From: an uncultured Lachnospiraceae bacterium
Lineage (GTDB): Bacteria; Bacillota; Clostridia; Lachnospirales; Lachnospiraceae
Direction: 5' to 3'
Assembly: GCA_948441955.1 (NCBI GenBank)
Contig: CAOJQZ010000054.1
Location: forward strand, 1 to 16,112
Length of the DNA: 16,112 nucleotides
Shown in pieces: positions 8,189 to 14,151 of this stretch. The notes beneath the pieces were generated by a model. It ran no database searches. It saw nothing but the letters and a program-made list of their open reading frames with translations, and was not told the DNA's origin. The translations under genes and the position numbers were made by a program. Positions within the stretch are counted from its first letter, which is position 1; every line of letters begins with the position of its first letter.

Positions 8189-8783
8189 TGTTTTCCTCCT
8201 CGCTGAATATTTCCAACAGTTTCTTAATATCATCTCCCAAGAGCACTGCATGGACAGACGGGTAAATGACAAGCCTCGTCTGATCTCCTAATTCCTCCAG
8301 CACGTCCAAAGGCTCAATAATCTGATATTTTCTAAGAAGCGCGATGGTGCGTCTTAATTCTGCCTGGGAGGGAATACCCGACAGCACGCGGAAATCTCCT
8401 GCTTTGCCGCTTATGGCTCCCAGCGTGGTCACCACCTGTACACTTGTCGATGCCTGGGCCATCTGCTCATCATAAATAAGCTTTAATATCAGCAGATAAA
8501 TGGTAGCAAGCCTTGGAAGCTTTTCTCCCCACAGCGTCTCTCCTTGTATATAGATCACACCCATATGGACATTTTCCTTTAATGTGATTCCTGCTACCGC
8601 AAAATATTCCTTCAAAAACTCCATATGCTTACTGCACACACGATATTCCTTTCTATACTGAAACCGTCCGGAGCGTTTCTCGTATTTCCGCTCCAAAAGA
8701 AAGGTCTGGCGGTACAGAAGCTGAATCACTTCGGAGAGGGACTCCTGCTCTTCCTGAGTAAGCTCCTTATAATATTCGTTCAT
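8139..8783 (-). CDS. jetB: Wadjet system protein JetB (KITE/MukE-like subunit)
   Basis: This 214-residue protein sits at the fixed second position of the jet operon and has the expected size of JetB. It looks like the tandem winged-helix KITE subunits (MukE/ScpB group): mostly helical, with a central region (about residues 95-165, containing SGIPSQAELRRTIALLRKYQIIEPL) that reads as a winged helix with the hydrophobic-basic pattern shared by DUF6063/DUF4194 JetB proteins. I lean to the DUF6063-like branch but cannot prove it by eye. JetB bridges the kleisin JetA and regulates loop extrusion. ATG 8783 has AAGGAGG 5 nt upstream and overlaps the jetA stop as ATGA. Its last codons (EEENIGEETG) also encode the ribosome binding site and start of jetC. 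Confidence 0.85.
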   Translation of the reverse strand: MNEYYKELTQEEQESLSEVIQLLYRQTFLLERKYEKRSGRFQYRKEYRVCSKHMEFLKEYFAVAGITLKENVHMGVIYIQGETLWGEKLPRLATIYLLILKLIYDEQMAQASTSVQVVTTLGAISGKAGDFRVLSGIPSQAELRRTIALLRKYQIIEPLDVLEELGDQTRLVIYPSVHAVLLGDDIKKLLEIFSEEENIGEETGLSGALEDMPE

Positions 8784-10141
8784 AATGCCCTCCTTATAAA
8801 CTTAAGGGCCGGATAACGGTATCCATCCTTTTCCACCATCTCCGTCTCCTCTGAAACCACTGTATATTTACTGTTCATCTTCGTGCTGTAGTCATAGGCA
8901 AGAATCAGCTTTTCAAAATCCTCCGCACTGTCAAAGGAAATCTCTCCGGCATCCATCACCTCTCCTGCCATATGGCTCTCGATAAATTCCTCAATCTGCT
9001 TTCTGCTGAAACGGCTCTGTATCCGGTTAAGCCTTAAGACGTCCTCCCGGTTTAAATCTTCCTGGGTCTCGTCCTCCGCCATCTGGCTGATGAAATCTTT
9101 TCTCCCTTTTCTTCGTTTATATAGAGATTTTTCAGACAGGATTTCAAGGTAAGACAAATTCATCCGGGCGCCTACTGCCCGTATCCTGTCGTCTATATCC
9201 TTACTTTTCGAGATCTGGTTCAGAAGCTTTACAACTAGCCCCTTCGTATCCGTCTCACTGCTTAAGAGATAATTCATCCTTGTTACCGTGGCGCGGACAT
9301 ACTTCGTATGCTCCTTATCCATATTAGAAATGCGGTGCTCAATATCATCAAAGCCCCTTTCAATCAAATCCAGAAGCTCCAGCACGTCTTCCTTCGTATC
9401 CCCCGTCATACGGGAACGTTCCCGAACCATATCGATCCACTCCTCATTTTCCCGCATTTCACGCAAGACTTTTTTTATATCTGTTTTATAAATGTAAAAA
9501 TTATCCGATGTCTTAAGGATATGGTATTTCTTTCTTACTATCTCTTCCACATACCCTTCCAAATGCTCTCTTAAAAGCTCCCCGTAGGTCTTCTGGGCAA
9601 GAAGCCTTCCGAAAAACTTGTCCATGTTATGAAGCATATCCTGCAGCGCTTTATTAAGCTTCCTTGTGTTTACAAGAGCCGTGCGGAGCATACTGAGATT
9701 CACCCTTGGATCGTTTTTAAATGAGAAAAGTGTGGCGTAGACATTCTGAATATAAATTTCTGTTTCCTCTGCATCCTCTAAGCTCAGTTTCTCAAAGGCA
9801 TCGATAAAAACCGCGGCATAATCAGGAATGACAATATTTGTCACAAGGGTATTATAATCCTCCACGCGTTTCAGCCACCCCATCTTAAGAAGCAGCCCCA
9901 GCATACGTGACGAAGGCGTCTTAAGCATGTCAAAATCTGTCTCATACTCCTCACGCTTTAACTCGATTTGTTTTTTTGCATTTAGATCAGCCAGCACCTG
10001 AACACACATCTCTCTTGTCAGAAAATAATTACTGTACTGATATTCTTCATTAATCGCAAGCAATGCTTCTATGTAGGCATCCCGGTTCACCGACCGGAAC
10101 AAAGTCCAGAAGGCGTTTGGGATTTCACGGCGCAGCTGCAT
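8780..10141 (-). CDS. jetA: Wadjet system protein JetA (kleisin-like subunit)
   Basis: This 453-residue protein is the first gene of the jet operon and fits the Firmicutes JetA family once called DUF5716 (PF18982). The N-terminus (REIPNAFWTLFRSVNRDAYI) and a winged-helix-like block up to about residue 110 are followed by a long, charged helical middle (110-370) and a C-terminal part ending DGYRYPALKFIRRAL. JetA is the kleisin that joins the two JetC heads and recruits JetB. ATG 10141 has AAGGAG 9 nt upstream. Its stop overlaps the jetB start (ATGA), indicating translational coupling. The leader upstream is long and structured (10142-10300), unlike the short leaders elsewhere in this window. 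Assignment rests on the family look and on unmistakable JetC and JetD downstream. Confidence 0.88.
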   Translation of the reverse strand: MQLRREIPNAFWTLFRSVNRDAYIEALLAINEEYQYSNYFLTREMCVQVLADLNAKKQIELKREEYETDFDMLKTPSSRMLGLLLKMGWLKRVEDYNTLVTNIVIPDYAAVFIDAFEKLSLEDAEETEIYIQNVYATLFSFKNDPRVNLSMLRTALVNTRKLNKALQDMLHNMDKFFGRLLAQKTYGELLREHLEGYVEEIVRKKYHILKTSDNFYIYKTDIKKVLREMRENEEWIDMVRERSRMTGDTKEDVLELLDLIERGFDDIEHRISNMDKEHTKYVRATVTRMNYLLSSETDTKGLVVKLLNQISKSKDIDDRIRAVGARMNLSYLEILSEKSLYKRRKGRKDFISQMAEDETQEDLNREDVLRLNRIQSRFSRKQIEEFIESHMAGEVMDAGEISFDSAEDFEKLILAYDYSTKMNSKYTVVSEETEMVEKDGYRYPALKFIRRAL

Positions 10142-10167
10142 GATGGTATTCTCCTTGTTTTTATATC

Positions 10168-10266
10168 TTAGCGTTTTTTACCCTTAGCATACAAAGGGTA
10201 AGGAAAAAGAAATAGCCGCCAACTACTGTGAATAGTTAACGGCTGCCCATAAAGGTAGTAATTCAT
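10168..10266 (-). CDS. Possible 32-codon leader small ORF upstream of jetA
   Basis: In the jetA leader an ATG (10264-10266) opens a 32-residue frame ending in TAA at 10168-10170, 26 nt before jetA. The peptide is hydrophobic and aromatic (begins MNYYLYGQPLTIHSSW, ends YAKGKKR). Its codons run straight through the terminator-like hairpin at 10214-10244 and the inverted repeat at 10178-10201. The ribosome binding site is weak: GAAGG abuts the ATG and AGAGGA is about 12 nt off. I do not recognise the peptide. It may be a leader peptide that controls the hairpin, or chance. Confidence 0.3.
   Translation of the reverse strand: MNYYLYGQPLTIHSSWRLFLFPYPLYAKGKKR
10178..10201 (-). repeat. 23-bp repeat / perfect inverted repeat at the proximal border of the jet operon (copy 1 of 2)
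   Basis: Positions 10178-10200 match 3544-3566 at 19 of 23 bases in the same orientation. With one more base it is a perfect 8-bp inverted repeat: TTACCCTT (10178-10185) against AAGGGTAA (10194-10201), with an 8-nt spacer. It lies 36 nt before the jetA start and just after the T-rich tail of the upstream hairpin. Both copies hug the outer ends of jetABCD. Confidence 0.7.
10201..10244 (-). terminator. Terminator-like hairpin in the jetA leader (candidate attenuator)
   Basis: A 12-bp stem pairs 10233-10244 with 10214-10225 around a 7-nt loop. Read as minus-strand RNA all pairs form, with two G-U pairs; on the plus strand those become C-A mismatches, so the structure is specific to the jet transcript. 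It is followed by a T-rich run (TTTCTTTTTCCTT, 10200-10212). No minus-strand gene lies just upstream for it to end, so it would act inside the jetABCD leader, possibly reducing read-through into jetA. Confidence 0.6.
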
Positions 10267-10305
10267 CCTTCAGGGTAATCCTCTACTCTGTTTTCCTTTT
10301 ATCAT

Positions 10306-10334
10306 AATATACCACTATACCTCCTAAGGTTCAA
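10306..10334 (-). promoter_or_regulatory. Candidate jetABCD promoter
   Basis: On the minus strand TTGAAC (10329-10334) is followed after 17 bp by TATATT (10306-10311), four and five matches to the consensus boxes. A start near 10299 gives a leader of about 158 nt that includes the small ORF, the hairpin and the inverted repeat. An AGGAGG at 10320-10325 lies within the spacer, so a more upstream start cannot be excluded. Confidence 0.45.
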
Positions 10335-10367
10335 GTAAAATCGGTACAGGTCAGAGAATCCTCCGCC

Positions 10368-10400
10368 CTATCACTTGAATACTGCTGAAATATGTGATAG
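10368..10400. promoter_or_regulatory. Inverted repeat CTATCAC-19-GTGATAG in the intergenic region, possible operator
   Basis: The 7-bp arms are at 10368-10374 and 10394-10400. A TTGAAT (10375-10380), which could be a -35 box for the plus-strand kinase gene, starts right after the left arm. The right arm lies where a -10 would be, though no good -10 is visible. The arrangement resembles a repressor site over a weak promoter. No regulator gene is in the window. Confidence 0.35.
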
Positions 10401-10439
10401 TGTAAAAATATTCTTTATAGTCAATGATTGGAGCACGTT

Positions 10440-10955
10440 ATGTTAAAAATAATCATTATCGGAAGTCCCGGATCGGGAAAAAGCACATTTGCACGAAAAT
10501 TAAGCAACGCTGCAGGTATTCCCTTGTATTATCTGGATATGTTATGGCATAAACCAGATGGAACTAATATTTCCAGAGAAACATTTGACGCGAAGCTTAA
10601 TGAAATCATCCAAAAGGATACATGGATTATCGATGGGAATTACCAGCGTACCCTTGAAACGCGGCTAAAAGAATGTGATACAGTCTTTCTGCTAGATTTT
10701 CCGCTGGAGGTCTGCCTTTCCGGTGCAAAATCCCGGATCGGAAAAAAGCGGGAGGATCTGCCTTGGATTGAATCAGAATTTGATGAGGAATTCAGGCAGT
10801 GGATTATTGATTTTCCCCAAAAGCAGCTTCCGGAAATATATGACCTGCTGAAAAAATATCAGGAAGAGAAGGATATTGTTATTTTCAGGACACGAAAGGA
10901 ACTCGATGATTATTTGAAATCTATATCCGGGGATACAGAAAGGGCAGCCAAATGA
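10440..10955 (+). CDS. Small P-loop nucleoside/adenylate-kinase-like protein (topology-modulation/FlaR type)
   Basis: This 171-residue cytosolic P-loop protein begins with a strand and Walker A (residues 8-16, GSPGSGKST), followed by an NMP-binding-like section (YYLDMLWHKPDG) and an IIDGNYQ turn. Next come LLDFPLEVCL, a Walker-B-like strand, and a LID-like basic segment SRIGKKREDLP with the F-x-x-W-I-x-x-F pattern seen in proteins annotated as topology modulation protein. These are related to adenylate and shikimate kinases; substrates are mostly unproven. ATG 10440 is chosen over TTG 10428 because GGAG (10430-10433) lies 6 nt upstream. Its stop overlaps the next gene as ATGA. It is transcribed away from jetA; base composition is more AT-rich than the jet genes. 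Confidence 0.8.
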   Translation: MLKIIIIGSPGSGKSTFARKLSNAAGIPLYYLDMLWHKPDGTNISRETFDAKLNEIIQKDTWIIDGNYQRTLETRLKECDTVFLLDFPLEVCLSGAKSRIGKKREDLPWIESEFDEEFRQWIIDFPQKQLPEIYDLLKKYQEEKDIVIFRTRKELDDYLKSISGDTERAAK

Positions 10956-11380
10956 AACACGATATAAATGACTTTAAATACCAGGAACAAGACAAACCGA
11001 AACCTGTAAAATTCAAGGGAAAGGTGTCCTGGTGGTTCTATGGGATAATTTTAGGCACAGCCATACTGCTGATACCTATAATCCTTGCCAGTGCATTTAT
11101 CGTTCCAAATATCACTGCATTGATTATTACTTTGCTGTCGCTTGCTGCTGTAGAAATATTCTGTATTCCCATTACATTTCACAATTTTGTGGAGCTGCAA
11201 AGTGAAACACTGCTTATTGCATTTGGCCTGATCAAAAAGCAAATTCTATATGAAGATATTACTGCGCTTTTAATAACAAATAATCCTACTTCTTCTCTGG
11301 CTGCGTCCCTTGACAGAATTGAAATAAAATGCGGGGGCAAATCTGAAGTCATGATAGCTTTAGTTGGTAAAAAAATATAA
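10952..11380 (+). CDS. PH-domain membrane protein, C-terminus probably truncated by frameshift
   Basis: The 142-residue product has a charged N-terminus and two close transmembrane helices (about residues 30-52 and 55-75). A bacterial PH-like domain follows, with the typical segment FGLIKKQILYEDITAL and the S-x-A-A-S-L-D-R-I-E-I signature. Family members usually continue for some 10-20 residues past the point where this one stops. The frame ends right after a run of seven A (11369-11375). In the +1 frame the sequence continues as KKYNPNITINPI and stops at 11406-11408, which resembles the usual family end (NPNI). One A too many, or a short deletion, would explain this. The start overlaps the kinase stop (ATGA). 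Function is unknown; it probably sits in the membrane with the PH domain inside. Confidence 0.75.
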   Translation: MKHDINDFKYQEQDKPKPVKFKGKVSWWFYGIILGTAILLIPIILASAFIVPNITALIITLLSLAAVEIFCIPITFHNFVELQSETLLIAFGLIKKQILYEDITALLITNNPTSSLAASLDRIEIKCGGKSEVMIALVGKKI

Positions 11381-11412
11381 TCCTAATATTACAATTAATC
11401 CCATCTAAAATC

Positions 11413-11436
11413 AGGGGCTGTCAGACAGCCCCTTTT
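11413..11436. terminator. Bidirectional intrinsic terminator between convergent genes
   Basis: A 9-bp stem (11413-11421 with 11425-11433, GC-rich, 3-nt loop) is followed by TTTT on the plus strand, and on the minus strand by GATTTTAG. It separates the plus-strand kinase/PH pair from the minus-strand oxidoreductase, whose stop codon is at 11468-11470, and fits both. Confidence 0.85.
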
Positions 11437-11467
11437 CACTTATTTCTATTCAATACAAGTTCTGCAC

Positions 11468-13078
11468 TTACCCAAGATATTTCTGAACCGTCTCTCTCAC
11501 TGCCCCGAATCTCCTAATTTCTTCTCTGAAAATCTCTTCGATCAAAGTACCGATTCCGGCCTCATAAAGATTGATGAAAAATACATTTTCATTGGAAAGA
11601 ATCCATTTTAGCTGGTCTGTGAGGCTTGACGGTTCTCCTATCACTATCGTGGAAAGCTGTTTCTGCATTTCCTCTGCCATGGGATCTGGAGCCAGCTCGT
11701 ATGATACGCCCCTGTCATCCACACCAAGCAGATAGCGGAGCCATCCGGCGATTGCCAGCGGAATTCCCGTTAATTTCTTCGCGTCTCCATATTTTTCCAC
11801 ATAGGACTTTATTGTAACTCCGAAACGTACACCCAGTCCCTGGGAGGAGTCCGTGCAGAGACGCAGGCATGTATCGCCAAGATAAGGGTTCGGGAATCTT
11901 TCTTTTATACATTCATCTAAAAATGCTTGGGGAGAGATAATTCCCGGATCCGGAACTACCTCCATGCCTTCCCCATAGCCTACGATTTCTGCCAGCTTAA
12001 GCATATCCGGATCCTTCATCTCATCAGAAAACAAATCATATCCCAGCAGACATCCATAAGGGCCAAGAGCTGTATGAATGGGATTCAGGCACACAGTAAC
12101 TTTCATTCTCTCGGACTTGTTTACCGTATCCCGGTCCGTCATATAGACCCCTGCCTTTTCAAGAGGCGGACGCCCATTGGGAAAATTATCCTCAATCACC
12201 AGATACTGGGGAGCTTCGGCATTGACAAAAGGAGCAATATACGTTCTTTTTGAGGTAGTCACAGGCTGCATATTCTTTATTCCTGCCGCCGTAAGCTCTT
12301 CTGCGATTTTCTCTGCCGGTCTTGGGGTGATCTTGTCGATCATAGTCCAAGGGAAAGTGATTTTGGTCTCATCATTTACATAAGATACGAAACCGCTGTC
12401 TACAAATCCCCGCTTCTTCCACTCATCAGCCATCATGAGAACAGATTCCCTTAGCCGTTCCCCATTCTGTGAACAATTATCCATAGATACAAGGGCAAGG
12501 GGAGCGCCCCCATTCTGATAACGCTCTAAAAGCATAGCGGCTGCAACAGCCATAGCGCAAGATGCCTTTTCAGGTCCGTTTTCAATATCTTTCTCTACAA
12601 AAGGGAAAAAGGTACCGTCTGCATTTTTCAGGGCGTATCCTTTTTCTGTAATGGTAAAGGAGATCATCTGAAGGCTTTCTGCACGGAAAATCTCTTTTAA
12701 TCTCTCCCATGCCTCCGGATCCTCATGCTGCGCTTTCAAGGCTTCCGTAAGTGAACCAAGGACTTTTCGCTCCTGCTTTCCATCTCCATGAAGAATCACG
12801 CTTAAGACCAGATTATCATACGGAGCATAAATCCTGTCTACCACGTCTGTGTCAAATGTTTCCACACAGGTGATTCCTTTGTCCATCTCTTTTTGTTCCA
12901 GCAGAGTGTCTGCTATTCCTCCCAGAAAAATACGGAAAATATTGCCGATTCCAAAATGTACCCACCCGGGCGTTTTTTTTGTTTTCTGGACAAGGGCTTT
13001 TATATCATACCCTGGAAGCAGGATACCTGCTTTTTCCCATTCCTCTTTTTTTTCTATACCACTCCATGTCAGTTCCAT
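11468..13078 (-). CDS. Mannitol-dehydrogenase-family NAD(P)-dependent polyol/uronate oxidoreductase
   Basis: This 536-residue cytosolic enzyme belongs to the mannitol 2-dehydrogenase/fructuronate reductase family. The N-terminal nucleotide-binding domain has the modified loop HFGIGNIFRIF (residues 41-51) in place of the common HxGxGxFxRAH. The catalytic block KVTVCLNPIHTALG carries K326, N332 and H335, the lysine-asparagine-histidine triad of the family. The TSKRTYIAPF stretch before it is also typical. It interconverts a ketose or keto-uronate and its polyol or acid; which one cannot be told by eye. ATG 13078 is chosen, with AGGAG 8 nt upstream; ATG 13114 adds 12 residues but has no good site. 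It lies after a ribose-type ABC transporter on the same strand, so it probably handles the imported substrate. Confidence 0.88.
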   Translation of the reverse strand: MELTWSGIEKKEEWEKAGILLPGYDIKALVQKTKKTPGWVHFGIGNIFRIFLGGIADTLLEQKEMDKGITCVETFDTDVVDRIYAPYDNLVLSVILHGDGKQERKVLGSLTEALKAQHEDPEAWERLKEIFRAESLQMISFTITEKGYALKNADGTFFPFVEKDIENGPEKASCAMAVAAAMLLERYQNGGAPLALVSMDNCSQNGERLRESVLMMADEWKKRGFVDSGFVSYVNDETKITFPWTMIDKITPRPAEKIAEELTAAGIKNMQPVTTSKRTYIAPFVNAEAPQYLVIEDNFPNGRPPLEKAGVYMTDRDTVNKSERMKVTVCLNPIHTALGPYGCLLGYDLFSDEMKDPDMLKLAEIVGYGEGMEVVPDPGIISPQAFLDECIKERFPNPYLGDTCLRLCTDSSQGLGVRFGVTIKSYVEKYGDAKKLTGIPLAIAGWLRYLLGVDDRGVSYELAPDPMAEEMQKQLSTIVIGEPSSLTDQLKWILSNENVFFINLYEAGIGTLIEEIFREEIRRFGAVRETVQKYLG

Positions 13079-13137
13079 TATTCTGTCTCCTAATTCTTGT
13101 TTCCATTTTTGCATGTGACATTCTGTACCTTCACGAT

Positions 13138-13162
13138 ATAGAATATTCTATCATATTCTATC
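13138..13162. promoter_or_regulatory. Tandem 10-bp repeat plus palindrome, candidate operator of the oxidoreductase gene
   Basis: Two exact head-to-tail copies of ATATTCTATC (13143-13152 and 13153-13162) lie one helical turn apart, and a perfect 14-bp palindrome ATAGAATATTCTAT (13138-13151) overlaps the first. The site is 60-85 nt before the oxidoreductase start. A weak minus-strand promoter (TTGGTA, 17 bp, TATTCT) overlaps it. This suggests a regulator binding site between the transporter and the enzyme gene; the regulator is not in the window. Confidence 0.45.
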
Positions 13163-13187
13163 TACCAAAACACTAGTATAACCCCCG

Positions 13188-14138
13188 CTAGTTTGCCCGT
13201 TTTTTCTTCTGGTAGCAGTCGAAGCCTACGGCGAGCACAAGCACGATTCCAAGCACGATATCCTGAATCCATGTATTAAGATTCATTAATACCATACCGT
13301 TTTGCAGCGCGCCGATAATAAATGTTCCGGCCACCACTCCTGAGATTCTTCCGTAACCGCCGGATACGGATACGCCGCCCAGTACCACACAGGTGATAAC
13401 TTTAAATTCATATCCCAGTCCTGCATTGCCCATTCCGGAATTTGTACGTGACAGAAGCACCAGTCCTGCGAGACCCGCAAAGAATCCTGATAATGCAAAC
13501 ACCAGATATTTTACTCTCCCTGTACGAATGCCGGAAAGCCTTGCCGCCTCAATATTTCCTCCCACGGCATAGAAATACCGTCCGAAATAGGTTTTATCCA
13601 GAATAGACGCCCCCAATCCAAAACAGAGCAGCATGATGATAACCGGCACAGGCACAGGTCCTATCTTGCCCTGTCCAAATATCTTAAAGGCTTCCGTAAA
13701 TCCGTTGATGGGCTGTCCATTGCAGAGAATCAGGGCAATTCCTGAAAATGCAGTCTGAGTAGCAAAGGTCGCAATCAGCGCCGGAATCCCTATCGTAGAT
13801 ACCATAAAACCGTTCAGCAGACCTATCGCCGTAGATGCTGCCAAAGCAATAATAATCGCAAGCCCCATAGGCACTCCCATATTTACCATCAAATAGGAAC
13901 ACATGACATTTACAAATGTTATGAGCGATCCTGTTGACAAATCAATATCACCTAACAAAATTACAAACGTCATACCAACAGAAGCGATCCCCCATACGGC
14001 CACCTGCCTTAACATGATCAACAGATTCGCGGGATAAATAAATCTTGGATTTGCAATTGTAAATGCCATGACAAGAACAATAACTACCACCCAGATCGCC
14101 TGACTTTTCATAAAACCTATTACTTTATTTTCTTTCAT
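13188..14138 (-). CDS. Sugar ABC transporter permease, ribose (RbsC) type
   Basis: This 316-residue inner-membrane protein of the BPD_transp_2 family has about 8-10 hydrophobic segments. It shows the RbsC landmarks: SVGMTFVILLGDIDLSTGS near residue 60-80, LLNGFMVSTIGIPALIATFAT in the middle, and the cytoplasmic ATPase-contact loop AVGGNIEAARLSGIRTGRVK before the last helices. It forms the channel for the partner ATPase and binding protein. ATG 14138 is chosen, with AGGAGAGG 4 nt upstream and 13 nt after the ATPase stop. A longer frame to 14177 would add an Arg-rich tail that is just the ATPase 3' end read in another frame. Substrate is probably a pentose, hexose or polyol. Confidence 0.92.
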   Translation of the reverse strand: MKENKVIGFMKSQAIWVVVIVLVMAFTIANPRFIYPANLLIMLRQVAVWGIASVGMTFVILLGDIDLSTGSLITFVNVMCSYLMVNMGVPMGLAIIIALAASTAIGLLNGFMVSTIGIPALIATFATQTAFSGIALILCNGQPINGFTEAFKIFGQGKIGPVPVPVIIMLLCFGLGASILDKTYFGRYFYAVGGNIEAARLSGIRTGRVKYLVFALSGFFAGLAGLVLLSRTNSGMGNAGLGYEFKVITCVVLGGVSVSGGYGRISGVVAGTFIIGALQNGMVLMNLNTWIQDIVLGIVLVLAVGFDCYQKKKRAN

Positions 14139-14151
14139 TTTTCCTCTCCTC

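Noticed and set aside
10283..10315. A 10-codon GTG frame (starts VYYDKR) after AGGAGG at 10320-10325
   Set aside because: The ribosome binding site would lie upstream of the predicted transcription start, the spacing is only 4 nt and the peptide is tiny. Kept only as a note in case the transcript starts further upstream.
10440..10955. P-loop kinase as a toxin or defence effector next to Wadjet
   Set aside because: Its Walker A, LID-like region and length fit ordinary small kinase/topology-modulation proteins; there is no antitoxin-like partner.
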